From: Congzhengia sp045635085
GTDB lineage: Bacteria > Bacillota > Clostridia > UBA1381 > UBA9506
Assembly (NCBI GenBank): GCA_045635085.1
Contig: JAZRBM010000005.1
Location: 62,001 to 126,000 of the forward strand
DNA: 64,000 bases
Direction of reading: 5' to 3'
The translations under genes were made by a program, and so were the position numbers. Positions 1-8,241 of the stretch are shown in pieces; position 1 is the stretch's first letter, and the number at the start of each line of letters is the position of its first letter. Under the pieces are notes generated by a model. The model was not told the DNA's origin and searched no databases. It saw only the letters and a program-made list of their open reading frames with translations.

Positions 1-383
1 CTGAGCACCGCTGCAATAAAACCGGCAAGAATCGTTGATACAGAGCAGGCGATCTGCGTATATATTCCGGCAAGTCCGAAGAACACCGCGACAAAGCGAT
101 AAATACCGCCTATAAGTCCTGCTATGATACCTGCAGGAGCACCAAAGATAAGACCTGCACAAAGAGGTGCGGCATCTCTGACATTCATTATAGTTCCGTC
201 ACCTATATCAAAACCGCCGATGGTGGTTGTTGCAAAAATCGCCATAAGACCGAAAAGAACACCTATAATAAATTGCTTAAGCTTATAAGGCGTTTTTGAA
301 AACGCTGTTTTTTTGTCAAGTATGTAGAGAAGAATGGCAAGAAGTGCATTATATGATGCAGACATTATTAAATGTAGTGCCAT
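1..383 (-). CDS. 5TMR-LYT-type membrane sensor, C-terminal part outside the window
   Basis: This is an open reading frame on the minus strand that starts with ATG at 383 behind an AAGGAGAT ribosome site and runs off the left edge after 127 codons. It is not in a closed ORF because no stop lies in the window. The visible part is hydrophobic with at least three membrane helices and contains the segment NVRDAAPLCAGLIFG followed by GIIAGLIGGIYRF, which is characteristic of the LytS/YhcK-type five-transmembrane receptor domain (5TM-5TMR_LYT). In that family the domain is followed by a GGDEF, histidine kinase or SpoIIE-type phosphatase domain, none of which is visible. It lies 33 bp after a STAS gene, so a PP2C/SpoIIE phosphatase or kinase partner for that STAS protein is plausible, but this is inference. 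Confidence 0.8.
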   Translation of the reverse strand, partial: MALHLIMSASYNALLAILLYILDKKTAFSKTPYKLKQFIIGVLFGLMAIFATTTIGGFDIGDGTIMNVRDAAPLCAGLIFGAPAGIIAGLIGGIYRFVAVFFGLAGIYTQIACSVSTILAGFIAAVL

Positions 384-416
384 ATTTTCATCTCCTTATA
401 TGATTTATCTTCGTTC

Positions 417-713
417 TTATTCGATTGTAAGAATATCGAGGAAGCCTGTAATATCAAAAACTTCCATAATGCTGTCATTAACACTTGTAAGCTTCATGCT
501 GCCCTGTGCGTTCATCGCTTTCTGAGCCTTTAAAATCACACGAAGTCCTGCAGATGAAACATATTCAAGGTTTGCAAAATCAAAGGTGAGTTCTTTAAGA
601 CCGCTAAGTACGCTGTCAAGTTCGTTTTCAAGCTCCGGTGCTGTCTGTGTATCAAGTCTTCCTGATACGATAAGTGTTGCGGATTCGTTGCTTATTTTCT
701 TTTCAATAGTCAT
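417..713 (-). CDS. STAS-domain anti-sigma factor antagonist (SpoIIAA-like)
   Basis: The 98-residue protein is a single STAS domain. It has the typical SGRLDTQTAPELE segment near residues 17-29 and the phosphorylation-site motif YVSSAGLR near residue 51-58, whose serine is the residue normally phosphorylated by an anti-sigma kinase. Members bind an anti-sigma factor or serine kinase when unphosphorylated and so release a sigma factor or output protein. An AAAGGAGAT site precedes the ATG. It sits 33 bp after the HD hydrolase gene and 33 bp before the 5TMR sensor, in the last part of the signalling operon that starts at 4879. A second STAS gene is present at 9996-10295. No anti-sigma kinase gene is visible in the window. 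Confidence 0.93.
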   Translation of the reverse strand: MTIEKKISNESATLIVSGRLDTQTAPELENELDSVLSGLKELTFDFANLEYVSSAGLRVILKAQKAMNAQGSMKLTSVNDSIMEVFDITGFLDILTIE

Positions 714-746
714 TGTAATAATCTCCTTTTAAATAAATTTAATTTT

Positions 747-1277
747 TTATTGTTTCCACGATTCTATTGGCTCGTAGAGGAATGATAATTCCGCCATCGG
801 AGTTTTAAGGCTCTCCGCAAGCCTTTTCACAGCTTTTCGGATTTCGGACGAAAAATCCATATACCAGTCAACGGTTTCTAAGATGTATTTTCGTTTGAAT
901 TCCTCATCTGTAATAATCGCACATTGTAAGTTATGCAATCTGTCTGCCGCCTTTACTGCAAAAGCAATAGAATTTTGCTTTATGCTACTTACATATTCTG
1001 CCATATCATATCCTTTTTCCTTTGTCAGTAGTTTTACCGACTCAAGTATTTCCGGACTACCATATTTCAAAATTTCTTCTTCGGTTGCATCAGTATCCTC
1101 AAGCAAATCGTGAAAGAGTGCTGCTATCTGATAATTTTTGTCAAGCCCCTGACTCTTTACAATCTCACAAACTGCTATCGGATGGGTTATGTAATCATCT
1201 CCACCGATACGCTTTTGACCTTTGTGCTTTGCTTTTGCAAATTCTAAAGCGAGCTGTAAGCTTTCGCTATCGTCCAT
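747..1277 (-). CDS. HD-domain (p)ppGpp hydrolase-like protein
   Basis: The protein of about 176 residues is a stand-alone HD domain of the RelA/SpoT hydrolase type. Metal and substrate motifs are visible in order: THPIAV, FHDLLEDTD and AADRLHNLQ. This matches small alarmone hydrolases (MESH1-like), which remove pyrophosphate from (p)ppGpp. I place the start at ATG 1277 because AGGAGG lies 7 bases before it; the ATG at 1283 is almost on top of the ribosome site. The start overlaps the stop of the synthetase gene as TGATG, which suggests translational coupling. A synthetase and a hydrolase made as separate coupled proteins would resemble a split bifunctional Rel. Activity on (p)ppGpp is inferred from motifs only. 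Confidence 0.88.
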   Translation of the reverse strand: MDDSESLQLALEFAKAKHKGQKRIGGDDYITHPIAVCEIVKSQGLDKNYQIAALFHDLLEDTDATEEEILKYGSPEILESVKLLTKEKGYDMAEYVSSIKQNSIAFAVKAADRLHNLQCAIITDEEFKRKYILETVDWYMDFSSEIRKAVKRLAESLKTPMAELSFLYEPIESWKQ

Positions 1278-2335
1278 CAGCATTCCTCCTTCTGGCGAAG
1301 CAGGTGTTTTGCCTGCCTTTCGGCTTTTTCCTTTGTTCCCAAAGAAATCTTTAAGAATTCTACAATTTTATCAAAATCATAGTTTTTATTCAGAAGCTCT
1401 GCACGACATAAGAAACGAAGTGCAACGCTTGATGAAACAATATCAAGACCTGCCGCAGACAATGCTTTTTTTGCAAGTGTCATTGCAAGGTCATGATTTT
1501 CTTTTATCATTACCTCAATATCACCGAGCTTTGTTATTCCTAAAAATGCAAGCTGCGGAATATAGCTTTCGGGATCTATTTCTTTGATTTCCGCATTTGA
1601 AATAGCTGCGATTTCTTTAATTAAGCCTTGCATTTTCTGATTGTGCAAAACATACTCATTAAGCGAAATCATATTGATTGCTATATCGTCTGCATCATCT
1701 GTTATGATACGCTGTCTTATATCTTCGGTGTATCCCACCATATTGTCACGGGCGCGAACAAACTCATCATCAGCAAGCTCTAAAAGTCCTGCAAGACGGG
1801 CAAACTGACGTTTTACATCTCTTGGAACTCCAAAATCACTCTTATATCCTATATCGTGATTGATTGCGGACCATGCATGTTGTAGGATTGTTCTTATCTG
1901 AATTTCAAACTTCTTTCCACATATTTCATCGGGCCACTTATCTCCGAAAGGCAGTGAACAGATGTAATGAAGAGATAAATATCCAAAAGCATCTTCCTGT
2001 ATAAGTGCTCTTTTGTCCGAGGAATTTTCCCAGTCAACAACAAAATTTTCTTCTATCTTTTGTCCGATTTTGTCAATTTCATCGGAAAGGAAGCAAACAA
2101 CACGACAACCGAGAATATCGGTTATATCCTCAAGGGTGTTATATCCGTCGCCTTTTCTTTCAAGCTTTCCGGCAAGACTTTTTTCCTCTTTAACACGGTG
2201 TTCAACAGCTAAAACAGTAAGTCCTAAATCCTTTACTATATCCGAGAGCATTGTATGTACCGTGTCTCCGAGCTTCACAAAGTCATCCCTTTGTTTTCTG
2301 TAATCTTCTAATATTAATCTACATTTTAGATTCAA
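1277..2335 (-). CDS. RelA/SpoT-domain (p)ppGpp synthetase with long C-terminal extension
   Basis: The 352-residue protein has a nucleotidyltransferase domain of the RelA/SpoT family in its first 200 residues. Visible motifs include the RVKEEKSLAGKL segment, ITDILGCRVVCF, the GYLSLHYI motif, and EIQIRTILQHAW followed by INHDIGY, which carry the metal-binding and catalytic residues of (p)ppGpp synthetases. Small alarmone synthetases are usually about 200-230 residues; here about 140 helical residues follow that I do not recognise and that lack the TGS and ACT domains of long Rel. The start is TTG at 2335, with AAGGAGG seven bases before it. It lies 12 bp after the unknown membrane gene and is coupled to the hydrolase gene. 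The product is expected to make ppGpp or pppGpp from GDP/GTP and ATP. Confidence 0.9.
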   Translation of the reverse strand: MNLKCRLILEDYRKQRDDFVKLGDTVHTMLSDIVKDLGLTVLAVEHRVKEEKSLAGKLERKGDGYNTLEDITDILGCRVVCFLSDEIDKIGQKIEENFVVDWENSSDKRALIQEDAFGYLSLHYICSLPFGDKWPDEICGKKFEIQIRTILQHAWSAINHDIGYKSDFGVPRDVKRQFARLAGLLELADDEFVRARDNMVGYTEDIRQRIITDDADDIAINMISLNEYVLHNQKMQGLIKEIAAISNAEIKEIDPESYIPQLAFLGITKLGDIEVMIKENHDLAMTLAKKALSAAGLDIVSSSVALRFLCRAELLNKNYDFDKIVEFLKISLGTKEKAERQAKHLLRQKEEC

Positions 2336-2347
2336 AACATTTCCTCC

Positions 2348-3304
2348 TTACATCAATCCAAACATTAACTTAAACAAATCATATATTGCACCGCCCAATG
2401 CTCCTGTCAAAAGAACCAAAAGCAGATACACAAACATACTCATTTTACTGATTTCGTTATGTTCCATAGTAAAATAAAAATTGTAGTGTGCCTTCATATT
2501 GGAATCACGCTCTTCCACCCACTGATATGTAATTGCATCCGAGCACTCATAACCATCAGGTGCATAACCACGGTTCAGCTCTGCTTCAAGGCGCCTTATG
2601 CGATAACAGGTTGAATCATTCATTTCATATTCATCGCCGAGAGAAATTGTAACCAAAGCCTTTCTTATCCGTTGCTCTTGCAGAACTTCAATCTCGTTAA
2701 TTTCAGGTGGCAGAAGTCTCGCTTCATTGATTCTTATTGAATATCCGTATTTTTCAGAAATTATAGGACTTTGAATCAATGAATTTATTCTGTCTAACAT
2801 ACTGCCAACATCTACTACCGGAGCAAAAACCTTATCTAACGTTTTGTGCGGTATTCTGAATATCAGGTATGCTTCATCGGATGTTATAAAGTCCTTTATA
2901 AATTTAAAATCTACAGTAACAACCGTTCCGTATGAAACTTTTTTTACTTTAATAAATTCATTTGTAAGATTTATAAGGCTTACAGTCCTGTTGTCATAAC
3001 GCAATTCTGATGTGTATTTGGTTTTTTCAGAATCAACCTTGCCGTTGGTATTAAACAGCGCTCTGAGTGCAGAACTATCTGCCAGCATATATGACAAATC
3101 AGTAATTTCGTTTTCATCTATTACAAAGGGAACAAAAAAGTTAACTGCTTTTGCTTCTTTTGCCCCATACACACGCACGCTTATATCAACATAGCTTTTG
3201 CCTTTTGGGTTTATCCACTCATTTAAGTAGATTGTGCTTCTGTCATCGCCGTCAATCCATAATGCCCAGCCATCATCAGCAAATCTCCTTTTTTTGTTTC
3301 CCAC
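2348..3304 (-). CDS. Uncharacterised tail-anchored membrane protein
   Basis: I do not recognise this 318-residue protein. Most of it is predicted soluble and rich in beta-type segments, without a signal peptide. The last 35 residues form a hydrophobic helix with glycines (FVYLLLVLLTGALGGAIYDL), so it is probably anchored by its C-terminus with the bulk in the cytoplasm. The start is GTG at 3304 with AAGGGG upstream inside the diguanylate cyclase gene. It is wedged between a GGDEF enzyme (3 bp away) and the (p)ppGpp synthetase (12 bp away), so it could be a nucleotide-responsive membrane effector or a scaffold for the signalling enzymes. That role is inferred from context only. Confidence 0.75.
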   Translation of the reverse strand: MGNKKRRFADDGWALWIDGDDRSTIYLNEWINPKGKSYVDISVRVYGAKEAKAVNFFVPFVIDENEITDLSYMLADSSALRALFNTNGKVDSEKTKYTSELRYDNRTVSLINLTNEFIKVKKVSYGTVVTVDFKFIKDFITSDEAYLIFRIPHKTLDKVFAPVVDVGSMLDRINSLIQSPIISEKYGYSIRINEARLLPPEINEIEVLQEQRIRKALVTISLGDEYEMNDSTCYRIRRLEAELNRGYAPDGYECSDAITYQWVEERDSNMKAHYNFYFTMEHNEISKMSMFVYLLLVLLTGALGGAIYDLFKLMFGLM

Positions 3305-3307
3305 GCT

Positions 3308-4879
3308 TTATTTCATCCCCTTAATTTTTCGTTTGTTCTCATACATGGCATCGTCTGCCTTGTTAAACACATCTATAAAGTTTGTGTCCTTTCCCGAATC
3401 ATATCTTGCAAAGCCTTTCGCAATGCTTACAGGGATGGACTCTTTATCTGTATCCACCGACTTATTCAGACACTCTTCATCGAAAATTTTAAGAAGCTCT
3501 TTCACATCATCAAGGTCGCGGTTTTTAAGGATAACTAAAAACTCATCTCCACCGATTCTGAAAACAGGACTTCTTTTGAATATATCCGATATAACCCGAG
3601 CTGCGCTTACAATAAGCTTATTTCCAACATCGTGACCGTATCTGTCATTTGTTTCTTTAAGATAGTTGATATCAAAAACCAAAATGCCAAAATCTATTTC
3701 TTTGGTTTCTATTTCTTTATCAAAATCATTTATCCATGCCCAATAGGAATTTGTGTTCCTAAGCCCTGTAAGTGAATCACGATAGGCTAAAAGATGCTGT
3801 AATTTTTCGTGTTCTTTAAGCCTCTGAGCCATATTCTCAAATGCGGTACTTAAGAGCTTTATTTCATATGTGTTGCTGTGTACTATTTCAACATCATAGT
3901 CTCCGTTTGAAAGTTTGACAGATGCATCTGTCAAATTTTTCAAAGGATATACAATTCTTCTTACAACAAGAATTGCTATGAGAGAAAACAGCACAGTAAG
4001 TAAAAGCACAACAAACAGTATCTTAAGAGCAATATCATATCGTATCTGTCTTATATCGTCATAGCTTGCAGAAATGATAAGAGTCATTCCGTTTTTTAAT
4101 TCTTTGGATACACTTAAGTATTCTTCCGGGTGGTCATGAAGTCTTGCGTGCTCGGAGTGTTCGGTATTATAAACATCTGCGCCTTCAAACTCCAAATGAG
4201 CAATTCCGTTTTCATAAATTTTTATATTATGAACCTTATCGGTTAAAACGGTATAATCAAAATCCATACCAACAATGCCTATAAATTCATTTTCAAAGTA
4301 CATAGGCACAACATATGAGATCATCATTATGTCGTTGTTCTTATTGTAGTATGGCAACATCCAGACAGGCTTTCCGGCTTCATAGGGTTGCCAGTACCAT
4401 CCCACATGTTCGGTATCGGATTTATCGTAAAGCGATATATCCGTAGGCTCGAAACGAATAAATCCGTCCTTTCCTTTTACTTTGCTGTAAAAAATCCCAA
4501 AGGTATTGTATGAAAGATCAGGTGTAAGTCTGAAATAATATGCCACTGCACCGTCGGTGTTTTTTGCCACATCAACAAACATTTCTTCGGAACGCCTTAA
4601 AATTTCAGCCTGTTTTTCTGCGTCCCCAATTTCAGCTTTATTATTTATAAAACCGAGCACATAGCTTTCCATAATATTTACCGAATTTTCCAAATCACCG
4701 AAAATGTCATTGATTTGAGAAGCGTCTTTTTCACAAGTGACATTTACATAATCCTCTGTTTGACGCTGAATAAACTGGTCAACCTCATATATACTTAATC
4801 CGCCTATAAACATCGTAATAGCCAGCATTGCAGATATTAGTGTTATTAAAATTTTAAATTGCATTGATTGTATTTTCAT
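3308..4879 (-). CDS. Membrane diguanylate cyclase, Cache-HAMP-GGDEF
   Basis: The 523-residue protein starts with a membrane helix (residues about 9-30), followed by a 240-residue extracytoplasmic region of the double-Cache sensor type, a second membrane helix near 280-305, a HAMP linker (RRIVYPLKNLTDASVKLSNG) and a GGDEF domain. The active-site loop is an intact GGDEF in FRIGGDEFLVIL, so it should make c-di-GMP from two GTP. The RxxD inhibitory site five residues before the loop is absent, so product inhibition of the usual kind is not expected. The gene is the first of the signalling operon and has AAGGATG before its ATG. A Pho-box-like promoter lies 22-57 bp upstream. Confidence 0.93.
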   Translation of the reverse strand: MKIQSMQFKILITLISAMLAITMFIGGLSIYEVDQFIQRQTEDYVNVTCEKDASQINDIFGDLENSVNIMESYVLGFINNKAEIGDAEKQAEILRRSEEMFVDVAKNTDGAVAYYFRLTPDLSYNTFGIFYSKVKGKDGFIRFEPTDISLYDKSDTEHVGWYWQPYEAGKPVWMLPYYNKNNDIMMISYVVPMYFENEFIGIVGMDFDYTVLTDKVHNIKIYENGIAHLEFEGADVYNTEHSEHARLHDHPEEYLSVSKELKNGMTLIISASYDDIRQIRYDIALKILFVVLLLTVLFSLIAILVVRRIVYPLKNLTDASVKLSNGDYDVEIVHSNTYEIKLLSTAFENMAQRLKEHEKLQHLLAYRDSLTGLRNTNSYWAWINDFDKEIETKEIDFGILVFDINYLKETNDRYGHDVGNKLIVSAARVISDIFKRSPVFRIGGDEFLVILKNRDLDDVKELLKIFDEECLNKSVDTDKESIPVSIAKGFARYDSGKDTNFIDVFNKADDAMYENKRKIKGMK

Positions 4880-4900
4880 TCTGCACCATCCTTTCCGGCT

Positions 4901-4936
4901 ATTATATAAAATCCGTTATGACAAACATATGACAAA
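4901..4936 (-). promoter_or_regulatory. Pho-box-like promoter of the signalling operon
   Basis: On the minus strand two TTTGTCATA units lie in 11-bp register at 4928-4936 and 4917-4925, followed by exactly 10 bp and the -10 hexamer TATAAT at 4901-4906. No TTGACA -35 is present; the second unit occupies that position, as in activator-dependent Pho promoters, whose known unit is CTGTCAT plus four A/T-rich bases in 11-bp repeats. The same layout occurs at 13781-13816 and 23518-23553. Confidence 0.8.
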
Positions 4937-4944
4937 TTGAAAAT

Positions 4945-5619
4945 TTATTTCTTTGTTTTTATAAGCTTATCAATTCCGAAGAACGCAAAACCGACTATAA
5001 CAAACGCTACCGAAAGAATACCTACCCACATAAGGACACCGGAAACGCCTTGCTTATCAAGATTTACAAAAAAGTAGGGATAGATAAGCGGTGTGGTTGT
5101 AGTTGGCATCAGAATAGACGAGTCAAACTTCAAAATAATCGCTTGAATAAGAAGGAATACCACGTAAGCAATCGGGAATGCGATTGATACGATTGGATAA
5201 TACCACTTTGTTTTTTTACGCTCGTAAAATAAGAACCAATCCAATATGTACATAATTGGGAGAACAACGTGGAAGCAAAGACTGCCTATACGCCAGTTTG
5301 CCTGCGGATCTCTTCCTGCTTCACCTGCCAGTAAAATGTTGAACACAAGAAAAGTCAGTAATATCCCAAGCATACCGATAAACTTTAAAAGCGGTGCGGT
5401 CGTAACATAACTGTCTTCTTTTTTTCTTGCCGTTTGAATTAGTGCGGCAAGCATTACACCAATACACAGAAAATTGCTTAAATTTGTAAAATGAACATAG
5501 AAATCCCATCGCAGGTTTTGTACATCATCAAATACACCGAGACTCGCGACAATGCCTACAAGTCCAAGTGCTACGTAGAAAGATTGGAAAATCAGTTGTG
5601 CTGTTCTGTTTTTAATCAT
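4945..5619 (-). CDS. Pr6Pr-family integral membrane protein
   Basis: The 224-residue protein has six predicted membrane helices. The pattern (YVHFTNLSNFLCIGVML near residue 40, then HVVLPIMYILDWFLF near residue 120 and PTTTTPLIYPYFFVNLD near residue 170) fits the Pr6Pr family of membrane proteins, whose function is not established. An AGAGGTAAT ribosome site precedes the ATG. It is 19 bp after a lipoprotein gene and is the last gene before the next Pho-box-like promoter, so it probably ends the middle operon of the Pho-type island. Confidence 0.8.
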   Translation of the reverse strand: MIKNRTAQLIFQSFYVALGLVGIVASLGVFDDVQNLRWDFYVHFTNLSNFLCIGVMLAALIQTARKKEDSYVTTAPLLKFIGMLGILLTFLVFNILLAGEAGRDPQANWRIGSLCFHVVLPIMYILDWFLFYERKKTKWYYPIVSIAFPIAYVVFLLIQAIILKFDSSILMPTTTTPLIYPYFFVNLDKQGVSGVLMWVGILSVAFVIVGFAFFGIDKLIKTKK

Positions 5620-5638
5620 AATTTATTACCTCTTTTAA

Positions 5639-6031
5639 TTACTCTTTGAAAAATTCTCGTATTTCCCCGTCAAAATTGAGTTTTATACTTTCGATGTTAC
5701 ATTCCTCAATTATGATTGTCGATACAGTTTCCTCTGTTGTTTCGATATACTTTACACTGATGGTCTTTGTTGCATCATCATATGTATAACCTTCACTTAA
5801 ATCTGAATCATTTACAGAATTCCCGCAGGCACAATAGTAAACAAATGAGCCATCTGAGCCAAATCTTATGGTTTCAATATCATGCTCAGCCTTTCTTGTC
5901 CAGGAGGTATCTGTAAATGGATATTCTGAGTAGTTGACAGTTTCGCCAATATCATTTCTTGAACATCCCAAACCCAAAATGAGAAGTGTAGCTGTTAACA
6001 TAAGTAATAGAGTTACTTTTATTTTTTTCAT
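5639..6031 (-). CDS. Small lipoprotein of unknown function
   Basis: The 130-residue product has a charged start, a hydrophobic core and a lipobox LGLGC at residues 19-23, so it should be lipidated and held on the outer face of the membrane. The mature part is acidic, with CACGN and repeated threonine/tyrosine-rich beta-type segments; I cannot assign a family. AAGGACG precedes the ATG. It is 19 bp upstream of the Pr6Pr gene and 81 bp downstream of the tyrosine phosphatase-like gene. Confidence 0.8.
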   Translation of the reverse strand: MKKIKVTLLLMLTATLLILGLGCSRNDIGETVNYSEYPFTDTSWTRKAEHDIETIRFGSDGSFVYYCACGNSVNDSDLSEGYTYDDATKTISVKYIETTEETVSTIIIEECNIESIKLNFDGEIREFFKE

Positions 6032-6112
6032 TTTTTCGTCCTTATGTGTTGTTTTCTATGTCGCGATTTCTATCTATATCATAGTGAATAAACAAACTTT
6101 TTTGTAATATGC

Positions 6113-7246
6113 TCATTCAAGTTTTTGTTTTAACATAACGATATCATCTTGGGACATGCCGGCTTCTATCAGATACGCTGTCACAGCTGTTTCTAAATTA
6201 ATCTGCTCCAGTTTTTCGACCGATTCGGCACCAGATACATGAAGCAGCATCTCCATTAGATTAACATCAAGAACCGCCTGATATCGTTGAGGCTCATGTT
6301 CTTTGTCTATACCATAATAATTATAAAAACTGATCATATAATCGCTAATAATCTCGTCAAGAGTTGCACCCATCAACGCTTCCAGTAGCATTGCAGTAAA
6401 ACCGGCTCTGTCTTTGCCTTCAGTACAATGGATACAGTATGGCGTTTCATTTCGTGCAAGGAGCGTAAGACCTTTCGCAACAGAGGAAGCAAACTCGTCT
6501 GAATAGAAGTTACCGGTCAGATCAATTGCAATCACGCTCTCCGTCTCGTAAAGATGCCGGTAATATTCGGAATCACATTCGCTATCCGCTAAATATCCGT
6601 CAATATCTTCATCAGAATCCGCAAGATTCAAGATGGTTTTTACACCAACCGATTCAATGAGATCATCTGCATAATCAGCACGACCGTTTTCGTTGTTTAT
6701 GGGAGAAGCGGTTCGATAAAGTTTGCCGTTTCCGATACGCCCCGCCATTACAGAACGGAAGTTGGCAAAGGAAGCATCATCAGAGTAATCACCACGCTTG
6801 TTGCTATACTGTAGGGCATAAAGTTCCTGAATGGCAAGCATACCTGCTTTTTCTACCATTGTGATTTCAGCGGAATCCCCGACCTCTACATCATTTGCAT
6901 CAGAGAAGTCCCCGTAGTTGATGCACACTGCGATATAGTCTTCCGGTGCGCTTCCACGGAGTAAGAGATTTCCCGGGTTAGAATAGTATCCATCAAAAAA
7001 CGGCATAGTATATTCGCATGCTCCAAAACGTACACAGACAATGTCGCCGAGATTGTATCCGCCTTTCATAAAATCAGCGGTGGTAATATCAAGTACCGCA
7101 TGACCGTATTTCTCAATTTCAATAACAGTCGCTTGAAGTGTAGATGATTTATTGATATCACACTCCGTTTTATTACAAGAACTCAACTGCAGAGCCATTA
7201 CGCAAACAATGAGAATTGCAACGCATTTTTTTATGGCTTTTTTCAT
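6113..7246 (-). CDS. Secreted tyrosine-phosphatase-like lipoprotein with SAM-HAT-like N-terminal region
   Basis: The 377-residue protein begins with a signal segment ending in a lipobox-like LSSC near residue 24. The C-terminal two thirds carry the phosphatase loop HCTEGKDRAGF (residues about 260-270), the CX5R-type signature of bacterial dual/tyrosine phosphatases of the Y_phosphatase3 group, including the GKDR variant. The region about 40-150 (GDIVCVRFG, MPFFDGYYSNPGNLLLRG, IAVCINYGDF) resembles the C-terminal beta-barrel of SAM hydroxide adenosyltransferases; this similarity is by eye. An extracytoplasmic phosphatase could release phosphate from phosphoesters or phosphoinositides, which would suit the Pho-type context. 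The gene ends the segment 17 bp after the PAP2 gene. Confidence 0.82.
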   Translation of the reverse strand: MKKAIKKCVAILIVCVMALQLSSCNKTECDINKSSTLQATVIEIEKYGHAVLDITTADFMKGGYNLGDIVCVRFGACEYTMPFFDGYYSNPGNLLLRGSAPEDYIAVCINYGDFSDANDVEVGDSAEITMVEKAGMLAIQELYALQYSNKRGDYSDDASFANFRSVMAGRIGNGKLYRTASPINNENGRADYADDLIESVGVKTILNLADSDEDIDGYLADSECDSEYYRHLYETESVIAIDLTGNFYSDEFASSVAKGLTLLARNETPYCIHCTEGKDRAGFTAMLLEALMGATLDEIISDYMISFYNYYGIDKEHEPQRYQAVLDVNLMEMLLHVSGAESVEKLEQINLETAVTAYLIEAGMSQDDIVMLKQKLE

Positions 7247-7263
7247 TTATTCACCCACTTTCA

Positions 7264-8133
7264 TCAGAGCCTTATTGCTTTAAATAATATCGGACATAAA
7301 TATCCCACCGTCATCACAACGATAAAATAACGTACCGCATCTAATAAAAGCGAAACTTGTATAACATCAAATACATTCACAAGCTTAATTGCTTCTTTCA
7401 AAGCAACTGCAAGCACAACTCCCAAAACGATACGGATAAGCTTTTTCCACCACACAACATCATAGGAAAGCGGTTCGCTTTTTTCATCTAAAAATAAAAC
7501 TGCTGCCAATCCTCCAATCATACCAAATGTCTTAAACATATCAGCAAACAAGGGATCGGCAATGCAGGCAAAACACACAATAAACGGCGTCAAAACAAGA
7601 AACGTCCATAAATATATTTTTTTCATGTCTTTTACTTTCTTAAAAAGGTAATTACCCAAAGCTGAAATACCCACTCCAAGTAATACGCCAACAATTACAT
7701 CACCGGGATAATGTGCGCCAAGATACAGCCGTGAAATAGCTACAGAAGCAATCAATACGCCTACTAAAATACTAAGCCATGTCTTTTTGAATTTAAATGC
7801 AAAAAAGCTGCTCCATGTTGCAAACCCCTGCGTGTGACCACTGGGAAAGGAGTAACCCGTTGCCGTATCTAATCGAACACAATTGATGCCTTTAGTAAAC
7901 GGACGAGGAACTTTTGCATAATTTTTAATGATACCATTCAAACTAAGTGAAGCTGCCGTTACAAAAAATACTTGTTGAGCTAATTTCTTATCTACAGCAA
8001 ACCATAACGCTACCACCAATAAAATAATAAGTGTTTCTTCGCCAAGTATTGTAATGCCTTCAAAAAACACGTTAAGAAAGCTTGTTCGCAAGCCTTCTAA
8101 CCATTTTAAAAATTCCAATTCAAAAGCAAACAT
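7264..8133 (-). CDS. PAP2-family membrane phosphatase
   Basis: The product (289 residues) is an integral membrane phosphatase of the PAP2 superfamily. All three signature blocks are present: KNYAKVPRPF (about residue 83), YSFPSGHTQG (about 105) and SRLYLGAHYPGD (about 150), giving the Lys/Arg, His and Arg/His/Asp catalytic set. Such enzymes remove phosphate from phosphatidic acid, diacylglycerol pyrophosphate or undecaprenyl pyrophosphate. I chose ATG 8133 because AAAGGAGG lies six bases before it; the upstream in-frame codon at 8160 has no ribosome site. About ten hydrophobic helices continue to the C-terminus. Its place among other phosphatases in this operon supports a phosphate-scavenging or lipid-remodelling role. 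Confidence 0.92.
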   Translation of the reverse strand: MFAFELEFLKWLEGLRTSFLNVFFEGITILGEETLIILLVVALWFAVDKKLAQQVFFVTAASLSLNGIIKNYAKVPRPFTKGINCVRLDTATGYSFPSGHTQGFATWSSFFAFKFKKTWLSILVGVLIASVAISRLYLGAHYPGDVIVGVLLGVGISALGNYLFKKVKDMKKIYLWTFLVLTPFIVCFACIADPLFADMFKTFGMIGGLAAVLFLDEKSEPLSYDVVWWKKLIRIVLGVVLAVALKEAIKLVNVFDVIQVSLLLDAVRYFIVVMTVGYLCPILFKAIRL

Positions 8134-8241
8134 AGCGTCCTCCTTTAGTGGTTTTAGCACGACGAATCCGGACTATAATATTATCCTTTTCCCGACAACT
8201 TAAGAAATTTGTATTTTCTTATAAGCATATTGATAATACTT

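Noticed and set aside
334..525. Open frames antisense to strong genes, such as this one opposite the 5TMR and STAS genes
   Set aside because: They lack ribosome sites and lie opposite genes with clear families.
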